Below the pieces are notes generated by a model. It had not been told where the DNA came from, searched no databases, and worked only from the letters and a program-made list of their open reading frames with translations. From Kribbella turkmenica (GTDB lineage: Bacteria > Actinomycetota > Actinomycetes > Propionibacteriales > Kribbellaceae), in NCBI RefSeq assembly GCF_004348725.1, contig NZ_SMKR01000029.1, positions 1-52,897 on the forward strand: DNA of 52,897 nucleotides. Reading direction: 5' to 3'. The position numbers were made by a program, and so were the translations under genes. Shown here piece by piece: positions 1 to 7,087 of the stretch (positions within the stretch are counted from its first letter, which is position 1; each line of letters starts with the position of its first letter).

Positions 1-1
1 C

Positions 2-196
2 CACCGAAACGCGAGAAGGCCGTCAGTCCTCCGCACCGCGGAACAACGGTCAATCCCCCGCAGCGCGGGGAGGGGGCAGTCGTCTGGGGTGCGAGGAGGC
101 GGTCGGTCCTCCGAGAAGAGGCGGATCCTCGAGCTCAACGAGTCGTTGTCGATGCTGCTGGAGTCGCTGCGGTTCACCCTCGACGACAAGCGTTGA
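2..196 (+). CDS. C-terminal end of an unidentified protein (5' truncated by window edge)
   Basis: An open frame enters from the left edge and runs 64 codons to a TGA at 194-196. The last part reads like a real protein end: a charged helix (SEKRRILELNE) followed by SLSMLLESLRFTLDDKR. The first part is Arg/Gly/Ser rich and low in complexity. The frame ends inside the region upstream of the amidohydrolase, whose likely start at 256 lies 59 bases on, so the two could be co-transcribed. Too little is visible for a family call, and the reading frame could be fortuitous. Confidence 0.4.
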   Translation, partial: HRNARRPSVLRTAEQRSIPRSAGRGQSSGVRGGGRSSEKRRILELNESLSMLLESLRFTLDDKR

Positions 197-255
197 GCAG
201 ATCCGCGAACGCCGGGCTACGGTGGCGGGACGTCGCGCGTTCGAGGGAGCTGTTG

Positions 256-1434
256 ATGAACCTGGTCGAGGAAGCCACCGCCGTCGCACCCGGACTGGTC
301 GAGCTGCGGCGGGAGCTGCACCGGATCCCCGAGGTGGGGCTCGACTTGCCGAAGACCCAGGCGCTCGTCCTGGACGCGCTGGCCGGACTGCCGTTGAAGA
401 TCACCACCGGCAAGGAGCTGACGTCGGTGGTCGGCGTACTGCGTGGTGGACAGCCGGGGCCGACGGTGTTGCTCCGTGGTGACATGGATGCGTTGCCGGT
501 GGTCGAGGAGACCGAGCTCGAGTACGCGGCCACCAACGGGAACATGCATGCCTGCGGCCACGATCTGCACACGGCCGGGCTGGTCGGTGCGGCCCGGTTG
601 CTGAGCGCACATCGCGAGGAACTGCGGGGCAACGTGCTCTTCATGTTCCAGCCCGGCGAGGAAGGCCTGGGCGGCGCGGGCTACATGCTCCGCGAGGGTC
701 TGTTGCAGGCGACGGGTGACAAGCCGATCGCGGCGTACGCGATCCACGTCTGGTCGATGGCCGCGAAGGGACTGTTCCAGACCCGGCCCGGAACGGTGAT
801 GGCAGGCTCGAACCAGCTGCACGTCACGGTGCATGGCAGGGGCGGGCACGGCTCGTCGCCGCACATGACGGTCGACCCCGTGCCGGTGGTCGCCGAGCTG
901 GTGCTGGCGTTGCAGACGTATGCGACCCGCAGGGTGAATGTCTTCGACCCGGTCGTGATCACGGTGACCCAACTCCAGGCCGGCATCGCGGTCAACGTCA
1001 TCCCGAACACCGCGCGGCTCGGCGCGACAGTGCGCACTCTGTCGAACGGCACCTTCGACCAACTGTCAGGCGACCTGCCGGCGCTGGCGCAGGGGATCGC
1101 GGCCGCGCACGGTTGCACGGTTGACGCGACCTTCACCAAGCAGTATCCGGTGACGATCAACGACCCGGCACGTACGGCGGGGACCACGGCCCGACTGGGT
1201 GAGTTGTTCGGCGCGGACCGGGTGCCGCCCTTGAACGACCCGCTCATGGGGTCCGAGGACTTCTCCATGGTGCTGGCCGAGGTGCCCGGGACGTTCGTGA
1301 TGCTCGGTGCGCGTCCGGACGACGTCGGCGAGGACGGTCCGTCGAACCACTCGAGCGTGGTGCGCTTCGACGACGCCGTACTGAGCGATCAGGCCGCTGC
1401 ACTCGCCCACCTGGCCGCCCAGCACCTGATGTGA
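256..1434 (+). CDS. M20-family metal-dependent amidohydrolase (amidase/hippurate hydrolase type)
   Basis: A cytoplasmic hydrolase that cleaves N-acyl amino acid or related amide bonds with a two-metal centre. Visible M20D motifs in order are GDMDALPV, HACGHDLHTA, FQPGEEGLGGAGYML, the dimerisation-domain motif HGRGGHGSSPH, and MGSEDFS near the C terminus. These supply the usual His/Asp/Glu/Cys metal ligands. The reading frame is open from a TTG at 193, but the ATG at 256 (MNLVEEATAV) has a GAGGGA ribosome site about seven bases upstream and starts where family members start, so it is preferred. It gives 392 residues, normal for the family. The substrate cannot be told from sequence. A hairpin follows the stop. 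Confidence 0.9.
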   Translation: MNLVEEATAVAPGLVELRRELHRIPEVGLDLPKTQALVLDALAGLPLKITTGKELTSVVGVLRGGQPGPTVLLRGDMDALPVVEETELEYAATNGNMHACGHDLHTAGLVGAARLLSAHREELRGNVLFMFQPGEEGLGGAGYMLREGLLQATGDKPIAAYAIHVWSMAAKGLFQTRPGTVMAGSNQLHVTVHGRGGHGSSPHMTVDPVPVVAELVLALQTYATRRVNVFDPVVITVTQLQAGIAVNVIPNTARLGATVRTLSNGTFDQLSGDLPALAQGIAAAHGCTVDATFTKQYPVTINDPARTAGTTARLGELFGADRVPPLNDPLMGSEDFSMVLAEVPGTFVMLGARPDDVGEDGPSNHSSVVRFDDAVLSDQAAALAHLAAQHLM

Positions 1435-1439
1435 CAGGG

Positions 1440-1477
1440 CTGCGGCTGGCCGGCCCGGCAGAGGCCGCCGGCCGCAG
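1440..1477. terminator. Hairpin between convergent genes
   Basis: CTGCGGC at 1440-1446 pairs with GCCGCAG at 1471-1477, with further GC pairing inside. It lies five bases after the amidohydrolase stop and just before the end of the convergent relic ORF, so it could terminate both. There is no T tract, which is common in high-GC actinobacteria. Confidence 0.5.
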
Positions 1478-1480
1478 GGA

Positions 1481-1690
1481 TCAGGACGGCGCGACGACCA
1501 GGCTGTGCGCCCCGCGGCCGCCGTAGGTGGAGTAGCCCGTCAGCGCGGGCTCGCGGTAGAACAGCCGGCTGTCGGCGTCCAGCCAGGCGGTCTCGTCGGT
1601 GGCCATCCAGGCGGTTCGGAGCGCCGGGCCGCCGAACACGACAGCACCGGAGCAGGCGAGCGGACCGGCGCGGCGGAAGGTGCTGTGCAA
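1481..1690 (-). pseudogene. Internally deleted relic copy of the neighbouring metalloprotease gene
   Basis: A 69-codon ORF starting at TTG 1690 with a good GAGGAG ribosome site upstream. Its protein is three pieces of the adjacent 476-residue metalloprotease joined in frame. The signal-peptide start MHSTFRRAGPL matches MHTRIRRTGAL. ATDETAWLDADSRLFYREP matches ATDETSWLDKDGKLFYREP of the propeptide. The end TGYSTYGGRG matches TGYSTYGSRG. Everything between, including the catalytic domain, is missing. The DNA is similar too, for example an 18-base identical stretch over the YSTYG codons. It looks like a tandem duplicate that shrank by two in-frame deletions. It cannot be a protease. Whether the mini-protein is made is unknown. 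Confidence 0.75.
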
Positions 1691-1722
1691 CGGAATCTCC
1701 TCACAGGTCCCCCCACCAGGAG

Positions 1723-1763
1723 GCCCGGGGCCGTCGATCTCGGTGGGAACGACGGCCCCGGGC
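1723..1763 (-). terminator. Perfect 14-bp stem-loop after the metalloprotease gene
   Basis: GCCCGGGGCCGTCG at 1723-1736 is exactly complementary to CGACGGCCCCGGGC at 1750-1763, with a 13-base loop. It begins 13 bases downstream of the metalloprotease stop on the minus strand. There is no T run. It also separates that gene from its relic copy. Confidence 0.8.
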
Positions 1764-1775
1764 AGTTCAGGTGTG

Positions 1776-3206
1776 TCAGCTGACGCGGACCGTGTAGCCG
1801 CCGCGACTGCCGTAGGTGGAGTAGCCGGTGTTCAGCGGATTGCCGTAGCCGGTGTTCTCGACCCGCAGGTAGTACCGGCCGGCGGTGACCTGACGACTGA
1901 GGCTCGCGCTCAGACCGGTCGGGGTGGCCGAGTTCGACTGGCCGGCGGCCGGGTCGGCAGTGGCCAGGACCGTGCCGGCGGAGTTCAGCAGCTGGAGCTT
2001 GATGTCCAGGTCGGCGCCGGACAGGGCCGCGTTGGCGGCAAAGGTGAAGGTGCCGGCCGACAGGTCGATCCGGAACATGTCGACGTCGGAGTCACTGGCG
2101 TAGACACCGCTCACGCTGGTGCCGAGGGAGAGCGCGGTGGCGTTGCTCGTGGTGTTGCCGTGTTCGTCGGCCCGCAGCGTCAGACCGTTCTGGCCGGCCA
2201 CCGCGAAGTCGTCTTCTTTGTTGTTGGCACCGGAGTACTCGCCCTTGCTCCACTGGCTGATCGCCTTGGAGTAGCCGACGCCCATGATCGGCGCCCAGGC
2301 GCCGTGACCCTGGTAGTACCCGACGGACCCCGTACCGTCGTGGCTGAGGCCGATGTTGTGACCGGCCTCGTGCGACGCGGCCTCGGCGATGTTCTTCGCG
2401 CCGGTCCCGACACCCTTGGTGAAGACCAGGGCGGGCTGGTAGTACGAGTGGTTGCTGGTGTTGTCGTACACACCGACGTACGCGACGCCGCCGCAGCCAC
2501 AGCCGGACTGGTACCAGGTGGTCGGGTCGATCAGGACTCGCGTGCCGTACTGCTGGTCGGACGCCCCGGACCGGGTGATCGCGGCCGCGGCCGGCTCTTG
2601 AGTGGTGACGTCCACGTCGAACGGCGCGTAGTCCTCGGCCACCCGGGCCCAGACGTCACGGACCACGTCCTGCTCGGCGGTGCTCCACGTGCTCGGGTTG
2701 CCGTTCGTGTCGTACGGCGTGACGTTCACGGTGGCCGGTTTGCCGTTGGTGTTCCACGCCGTACCGGTGATCGTGTGGCCGGTGAAGTCCAGGTAGATGA
2801 CCCGGTTGGATCCCGGCTTGCTGTGCAGCTCGAACGCCGGTCCGGTAGCGGCGGCGACCGCATCCTTGGCCCACCGCGGGGACGGCGCCGCGACCTGCTT
2901 CGTGCCGGAGACCGGCTCGCGGTAGAAGAGCTTGCCGTCCTTGTCCAGCCAGCTGGTCTCGTCCGTGGCCAGGATCTGCTGCAGCTTTGCGGCGGGGATG
3001 CCGTTGCGCTCGGACAGCTCGGCGAGTCGGGACTGGACGCGGCCGAGCGCGCTCTTACCCTGGAGCTCCTGACCGAGGAGCTGGTCGATCGGGGTGGGGA
3101 CGGGTTGCTGGGCGTCGGCCTGGTTGCCGGCCACGACGGCCAGCGCACCGAAAATGACGGCACCGGCGCCGGCAAGGGCACCGGTGCGGCGGATACGGGT
3201 GTGCAT
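1776..3206 (-). CDS. Secreted zinc metalloprotease (reprolysin-like) with C-terminal PPC-type domain
   Basis: 476 residues. The N terminus is a Sec signal peptide (MHTRIRR, then a hydrophobic Ala/Val/Gly core, ending near ADA-QQ at about 31-34). A propeptide-like stretch runs to about 125, then comes the catalytic domain. The zinc site is HEAGHNIGLSHD at 279-290 (H279, E280, H283, G286, H289, D290), the HExxHxxGxxHD signature of metzincins of the adamalysin type. A CGCGG cluster near 236 may be disulfide-bonded. Residues from about 360 form a beta domain (SDVDMFRIDLSAGTFTF...GRYYLRVEN) like the bacterial pre-peptidase C-terminal domain. The ATG at 3206 has GAGGAGG upstream. It probably acts in the extracellular medium. 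The substrate is unknown. Confidence 0.9.
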   Translation of the reverse strand: MHTRIRRTGALAGAGAVIFGALAVVAGNQADAQQPVPTPIDQLLGQELQGKSALGRVQSRLAELSERNGIPAAKLQQILATDETSWLDKDGKLFYREPVSGTKQVAAPSPRWAKDAVAAATGPAFELHSKPGSNRVIYLDFTGHTITGTAWNTNGKPATVNVTPYDTNGNPSTWSTAEQDVVRDVWARVAEDYAPFDVDVTTQEPAAAAITRSGASDQQYGTRVLIDPTTWYQSGCGCGGVAYVGVYDNTSNHSYYQPALVFTKGVGTGAKNIAEAASHEAGHNIGLSHDGTGSVGYYQGHGAWAPIMGVGYSKAISQWSKGEYSGANNKEDDFAVAGQNGLTLRADEHGNTTSNATALSLGTSVSGVYASDSDVDMFRIDLSAGTFTFAANAALSGADLDIKLQLLNSAGTVLATADPAAGQSNSATPTGLSASLSRQVTAGRYYLRVENTGYGNPLNTGYSTYGSRGGYTVRVS

Positions 3207-3233
3207 TAGGGGGTCCTCCTCAGGGACTCCTAC

Positions 3234-3277
3234 GCCTCACTTGTGATGTGCCTCACGTGCGGTGGGCGGTTCCGCAC
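3234..3277. promoter_or_regulatory. Repeats upstream of the metalloprotease gene
   Basis: The 197-base gap between the divergent metalloprotease and YciI-like genes holds two copies of GCCTCAC (3234-3240 and 3250-3256, 16 bases apart) and an inverted repeat GTGCGG (3257-3262) / CCGCAC (3272-3277). They lie 28-71 bases upstream of the metalloprotease start. They could be a regulator site; no binding protein is evident nearby. Confidence 0.3.
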
Positions 3278-3403
3278 TGTGCGTAGCCTGCCCGATGGTT
3301 GCCCGGGTGGGAATAGCTTTCCGCCGAATTAACAGTCGTCTGCGCCGCGACCACCGACCCGTCGGCGGGACATGATGGGGCCGACGCGACGAGGGGAGAA
3401 CCG

Positions 3404-3844
3404 ATGCGGTTCATGATGATGTTCATGGCCAGCGACAAGTCCGAGGCCGGGGAGAATCCGAGCGAGAAGAGCCTGGACGAGATGACCCGGGTGATGGCCG
3501 AGATGGCCGAGAAGGGCGTCCTGCTCGCGGGCGAGGGACTGCTGCCGAGCTCGGCCGGTTTCCGGCTGGAGCTGTCCGGGGGCAAGCAGCGCGTCGTCGA
3601 CGGCCCGTTCGCCGAGAGCAAGGAACTGATCGCCGGGTTCTGCCTGATCGAGGTCGCCTCCCGCGAGGAGGCGATGGAGTGGGGCTGGCGCTGCCTGGCC
3701 GCCGACGACGGCAACACCGGCCGGCTGGAGATCCGGCAGGTCGCGACCGAGGACGACTTCGGCGACGAGTTCACGGCCGAGGCGCGGGCCCGCGAGGCGG
3801 CGACCGCCAAGCTGCTGGCCGACCGTCAGAGCACCAGCACCTGA
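3404..3844 (+). CDS. YciI/DGPF-domain family protein
   Basis: 146 residues. The DGPF signature is present as DGPFAESKELIAGF around residue 67, after the usual start MRFMMMFMASDKSEAGE and the segment PSEKSLDEMTRVMAEMAEKGVLL. This family has a dimeric ferredoxin-like fold. In actinobacteria it is often encoded next to ECF sigma factors or acts as a small enzyme or sensor; its biochemical role is not established. No sigma factor is adjacent here. The ATG at 3404 has GAGGGGAG five bases upstream. The gene converges on the alcohol dehydrogenase and overlaps its 3' end by 19 bases. Confidence 0.85.
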   Translation: MRFMMMFMASDKSEAGENPSEKSLDEMTRVMAEMAEKGVLLAGEGLLPSSAGFRLELSGGKQRVVDGPFAESKELIAGFCLIEVASREEAMEWGWRCLAADDGNTGRLEIRQVATEDDFGDEFTAEARAREAATAKLLADRQSTST

Positions 3845-4929
3845 CGGATCGACGTACCGCCGGCGAGCCGGTCGAACGCCTCGTTGAGATCGTCCAGCCC
3901 GACGGTGGAGGTCAGCAGTCGGTCGACCGGCAGGCGACCGGCCCGGTACAGCGCGATGTAGCGCGGGATGTCCCGGCTGGGGACCGACGAGCCGAGGTAC
4001 GAGCCCTTCACCGTGCGCTCCTCGGCGACCAGGCTGACCGCGGGCACGCTGAACGTCTGCGCGGGATGCGGCAGGCCGACGGTCACGGTGGTGCCGCCGC
4101 GGCGGGTGGCGGCGTACGCCTGCTCCAGCACCTTCGCACTGCCGACGGTCTCGAAGGCGTAGTCGGCCCCGCCTGAGGTCGCTGCTCTGATCTCCTCCAC
4201 CGCCTCGCTGCCGGCGTCGACGGTGTGGGTGGCTCCCAGGGCCCGAGCCAGTTCGAGCTTCTCCGGGACGAGGTCGACCGCGATGACTGGATGCGCTCCG
4301 ACCAGGACAGCACCGAGGAGCGCGGACAGCCCGACACCGCCGAGGCCGAAGATCACCGCGCTCCGCCCGGCCCGGACCTGGGCTGTGTTCACCACCGCGC
4401 CGACGCCGGTCAGCACCGCACACCCGAACAACGCCGCGATCTCCGGCGGCAGCTCCCGGTCGATCCTGACCGCCGACCGTGCGGACACCACCGCGTGGTC
4501 GGCGAACCCCGACACGCCGAGATGGTGATGCACCCCGTCAAGCCGTCGTACGCCGTTCAGCAACGTGCCGGCGGTGTTGGCGGCGGCGCCCGGCTCACAC
4601 AGAGCGGCCCGGCCCTCGGCACACGGGCCGCACTCCCCGCACGCCGGCACGAAGGCGAACGCCACCGTGTCGCCGGGCGCGAACCCGGGCGCTTCCGAAG
4701 TGACGACCTCGCCGGTGGCCTCGTGCCCGAGCAGCATCGGCATCACGCGCGGACGGGAGCCGTCGACCACGGACAGGTCGGAGTGACACAGCCCCGCGGC
4801 CCGGATCCGGACCAGCAGCTCGCCCGGTCCGGGCGGCGCCAGCTCGATCTCCTCGATCCGCAGCGGACGCGATTCGGCGTACGGGGCGGGCAGGCCCGTC
4901 TCCCGCAGTACGGCGCCACGCACGATCAT
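3826..4929 (-). CDS. Zinc-dependent alcohol dehydrogenase (MDR superfamily)
   Basis: 367 residues. The catalytic zinc region AAGLCHSDLSVVDG is followed by GHEATGEV, the structural zinc cluster CGECGPCAEGRAALC, and the nucleotide-binding motif FGLGGVGLSALLGA with VDLVPEKLELARALGA. This is a class III-like alcohol dehydrogenase oxidising an alcohol or reducing an aldehyde with NAD(P). The order and spacing resemble actinobacterial acyl-chain and mycothiol-era dehydrogenases, but the substrate is not predictable. The ATG at 4929 overlaps the thioesterase stop as ATGA, so the two are translationally coupled and probably act on related acyl or alcohol intermediates. An open frame continuing upstream across the thioesterase is an antisense-free shadow and was not used. 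Confidence 0.9.
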   Translation of the reverse strand: MIVRGAVLRETGLPAPYAESRPLRIEEIELAPPGPGELLVRIRAAGLCHSDLSVVDGSRPRVMPMLLGHEATGEVVTSEAPGFAPGDTVAFAFVPACGECGPCAEGRAALCEPGAAANTAGTLLNGVRRLDGVHHHLGVSGFADHAVVSARSAVRIDRELPPEIAALFGCAVLTGVGAVVNTAQVRAGRSAVIFGLGGVGLSALLGAVLVGAHPVIAVDLVPEKLELARALGATHTVDAGSEAVEEIRAATSGGADYAFETVGSAKVLEQAYAATRRGGTTVTVGLPHPAQTFSVPAVSLVAEERTVKGSYLGSSVPSRDIPRYIALYRAGRLPVDRLLTSTVGLDDLNEAFDRLAGGTSIRQVLVL

Positions 4930-5342
4930 CCGGTGATCCCTTCGAGTGCCTCGCGGATCCGGTCCGGGACCGGTACCGGGCGGCGGTCCTCCCGGCCGAC
5001 GAACACGTGCACGAACCGGCCGGTCGCGGCGGGCTGGTCCGAGCCCTCGCGGAACAGGCCGATCTCGTAGCGGACGCTCGAGCTCCCCACCCGGCCGGCC
5101 CGCAGCCCCGCGTCGACGGTGCCCGGGAACTCCAGCGACTGCTCGAACGTGCACTGCGAGTCGACGCAGAGCCCGATCACTTCGCCGCGGTAAATGTCCA
5201 GCCCGCCGACCCGGATCAGGAAGTCGTTGATCACGGTGTCGAAGAAGCTGTAGTACTCCACGTTGTTCACGTGCCCGTAGACGTCGTTGTCCTTCCACCG
5301 CAGTGTGATCCCCAGGAAGTGCGGGAAGGAGCTCCTGTCCAT
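4926..5342 (-). CDS. Acyl-CoA thioesterase, hot-dog fold (4HBT type)
   Basis: 138 residues. The segment LRWKDNDVYGHVNNVEYYSFFDTV is the 4-hydroxybenzoyl-CoA thioesterase signature, with the catalytic Asp and the HVNN turn. Later segments (SQCTFEQSLEFPGTVDAGLR, GSSSVRYEIGLF, ATGRFVHVFVG) match the strands of the hot-dog sheet. Expected role: hydrolysis of an acyl-CoA thioester in the cytoplasm. It is the first gene of a two-gene operon with the alcohol dehydrogenase and starts only 23 bases from the divergent hydrolase start at 5366, so the promoters of the two must overlap. Confidence 0.88.
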   Translation of the reverse strand: MDRSSFPHFLGITLRWKDNDVYGHVNNVEYYSFFDTVINDFLIRVGGLDIYRGEVIGLCVDSQCTFEQSLEFPGTVDAGLRAGRVGSSSVRYEIGLFREGSDQPAATGRFVHVFVGREDRRPVPVPDRIREALEGITG

Positions 5343-5365
5343 CGGCCCACCATAAGGTGATCGGC

Positions 5366-5989
5366 ATGAGATTCGTCCTGATCCCGGGCGCGGGGTGCAC
5401 GTCGTGGCACTGGCATCCGGTCACCGGCGAACTGGTCCGCCGCGGCCACGACGTGATCGCGGTCGACCTGCCGTGCGACGACCCGTCGGCGGGGCTTCCG
5501 GAGTACGTCGACGCCGTGCTGAGCGCCGTACCCGACGGCGGCGAGGTCGTGGTGGTGGCGCACTCGATGGGTGGGTTCACCGGTGCGATGGTGTGTCAGC
5601 GGCTGCCGGTCCGGGAGTTCGTGCTGGTCGCGGGCATGGTGCCGGCGGCCGGGGAGCGGATCGAGGACTGGTGGGCGAACACCGGCTACGACTGGGTCGA
5701 GGACGGCACCGACACGTTCTTCCACGATCTGCCGGAAGACGTCGCGACCGAGGCCCGGAGGCACCTGTGGGAGCAGGAGGACAGGCCGATGGCCGAACCG
5801 TGCGCGATCGATCGGTGGCCGGACGTCCCGACCCGGGCGGTGATCGGGCTGGACGACAAACTGTTCCCGGCAGCCTTCATGCGCCGGATGACACGTGAAC
5901 GGCTGGGCTTCGCGCCCGACGAGCTGCCGGGCGCACACTTCCCGATGCTCGGTCACCCGAAGGTCCCGGCCAGCTATCTGACGAGCTGA
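5366..5989 (+). CDS. Alpha/beta-fold hydrolase (esterase-like)
   Basis: 207 residues beginning MRFVLIPGAGCTSWHWHPV. The oxyanion region IPGAGCTSWHW, the nucleophile elbow VAHSMGGF (Ser) and the C-terminal histidine in LPGAHFPMLGHP fit a Ser-Asp-His hydrolase of the salicylate esterase / hydroxynitrile lyase-like group. The ATG at 5366 is preferred over the GTG at 5357, because AAGGTG then serves as a ribosome site six bases upstream. It is single-gene and divergent from the thioesterase operon. Substrate unknown. Confidence 0.85.
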   Translation: MRFVLIPGAGCTSWHWHPVTGELVRRGHDVIAVDLPCDDPSAGLPEYVDAVLSAVPDGGEVVVVAHSMGGFTGAMVCQRLPVREFVLVAGMVPAAGERIEDWWANTGYDWVEDGTDTFFHDLPEDVATEARRHLWEQEDRPMAEPCAIDRWPDVPTRAVIGLDDKLFPAAFMRRMTRERLGFAPDELPGAHFPMLGHPKVPASYLTS

Positions 5990-6046
5990 CACCCGGGGCG
6001 CCGCATCGCTTACCCGAGTATCGGCGTCCCGGCCTCGACATCCCCC

Positions 6047-6079
6047 AACCTACGGTGCCGTAACCTACGGTGCCGTAGG
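6047..6079 (+). promoter_or_regulatory. Tandem palindromic operator upstream of desaturase
   Basis: The 15-base unit AACCTACGGTGCCGT occurs twice head to tail (6047-6061, 6062-6076). Each unit is a palindrome, complete in the second as CCTACGG-TG-CCGTAGG (6064-6079). It lies 32 bases before the start codon and 20 before the ribosome site, a typical position for a TetR-type repressor controlling lipid desaturation. The regulator is not obvious in the window. Confidence 0.75.
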
Positions 6080-6110
6080 GTGGGTGGAATCGCCGACGAA
6101 GGAGATTCTG

Positions 6111-7043
6111 GTGACCGACAAGCTGGTGACGAATCTGCTGCACGAACTGGAGCCTGTGGTCGAGCGGAATCTCGAACGACACCTCGCCATCACCCAGGAC
6201 TGGAATCCGCACGACTACGTGCCGTGGAGCGAGGGCCGCGACTTCGCCTTCCTCGGCGGTGACGACTGGTCGCCGGAGCAGTCCCGGCTCGACCCGGTGG
6301 CCAAGGTCGCGATGATCACCAACCTGCTGACCGAGGACAACCTGCCCTCGTACCACCGGGAGATCGCGACCCAGTTCGGACTCGGCGGCGCGTGGGGTAC
6401 CTGGGTCGGCCGTTGGACCGCCGAGGAGGGCAGGCACGGGATCGCCCTGCGTGACTACCTCGTCGTGACTCGCGGTGTCGACCCGGTCGAGTTGGAGACC
6501 GCCAGGATGGCTCACATGACGGCCGGCCACGAGGTCGACAAGAACATGCTGGAAGCGATCGCCTACGTCAGCTTCCAGGAACTGGCCACGCGAGTCTCAC
6601 ACCGCAACACCGGGAAGGCGACCGGCTGCCCGATCGCGGACCAGTTGCTGGCCCGGATCGCCACCGACGAGAACCTGCACATGATCTTCTACCGGAACCT
6701 GGTCGCCGCGGCCTTCGAGACGGCGCCGAACGAGACCATGCGAGCGGTCACCAACGAGGTGACGAGCTTCTCGATGCCGGGCGCCACGATGGAGGGCTTC
6801 GCCCGCAACTCGGTGACGATCGCCAAGGCCGGCATCTACGACCTGCGCCTGCACCACGACGAGGTGGTCGCGCCGATCCTGCGGATGTGGAAGGTCTTCG
6901 ACCGCGAGGATCTCTCCGGCGACGGCGCCCGGGCACGCGACGAGCTTGCCGGGTTCATGACCGGACTCGACACCCAGGCAACCCGCTTCGTCGAGCAACG
7001 CGACCGCTTGCGAGCCCGCCAGGCCGCCCGCACGACCGCCTGA
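6111..7043 (+). CDS. Acyl-[acyl-carrier-protein] desaturase (di-iron, DesA-like)
   Basis: 310 residues. A soluble desaturase of the stearoyl-ACP 9-desaturase family: the di-iron ligands sit in NLLTEDNLPSYH (E75), TAEEGRHG (E105/E106, H109) and ATDENLHM (Glu and His). The Rubrerythrin-like helices and the segment DYVPWSEGRDFAFLGGDDW are typical. It would introduce a cis double bond into an acyl-ACP (or acyl-CoA) chain for membrane lipid adjustment. Usual EENRH is here EEGRH, a minor change. The GTG at 6111 is chosen because AAGGAG lies six bases upstream; the open frame extends to a GTG at 6084, but that would put the ribosome site inside the gene. A tandem palindromic operator lies just upstream. 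Confidence 0.92.
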   Translation: MTDKLVTNLLHELEPVVERNLERHLAITQDWNPHDYVPWSEGRDFAFLGGDDWSPEQSRLDPVAKVAMITNLLTEDNLPSYHREIATQFGLGGAWGTWVGRWTAEEGRHGIALRDYLVVTRGVDPVELETARMAHMTAGHEVDKNMLEAIAYVSFQELATRVSHRNTGKATGCPIADQLLARIATDENLHMIFYRNLVAAAFETAPNETMRAVTNEVTSFSMPGATMEGFARNSVTIAKAGIYDLRLHHDEVVAPILRMWKVFDREDLSGDGARARDELAGFMTGLDTQATRFVEQRDRLRARQAARTTA

Positions 7044-7075
7044 CGACGTCAACCCCCTACTCAGGTCCTGACGGT

Positions 7076-7081
7076 TAGGCT
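7076..7081 (+). promoter_or_regulatory. -10 element of a leaderless MFS mRNA
   Basis: TAGGCT sits six bases before the GTG start at 7088 and no ribosome site is present, the arrangement of a leaderless actinobacterial transcript. The -35 is weak. Confidence 0.4.
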
Positions 7082-7087
7082 GCGGAC

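Noticed and set aside
1599..3209. 536-codon open frame on the plus strand over the metalloprotease gene
   Set aside because: Antisense to a protein with signal peptide and zinc motif; its own translation is Arg/Val/Gly-rich with no domain.
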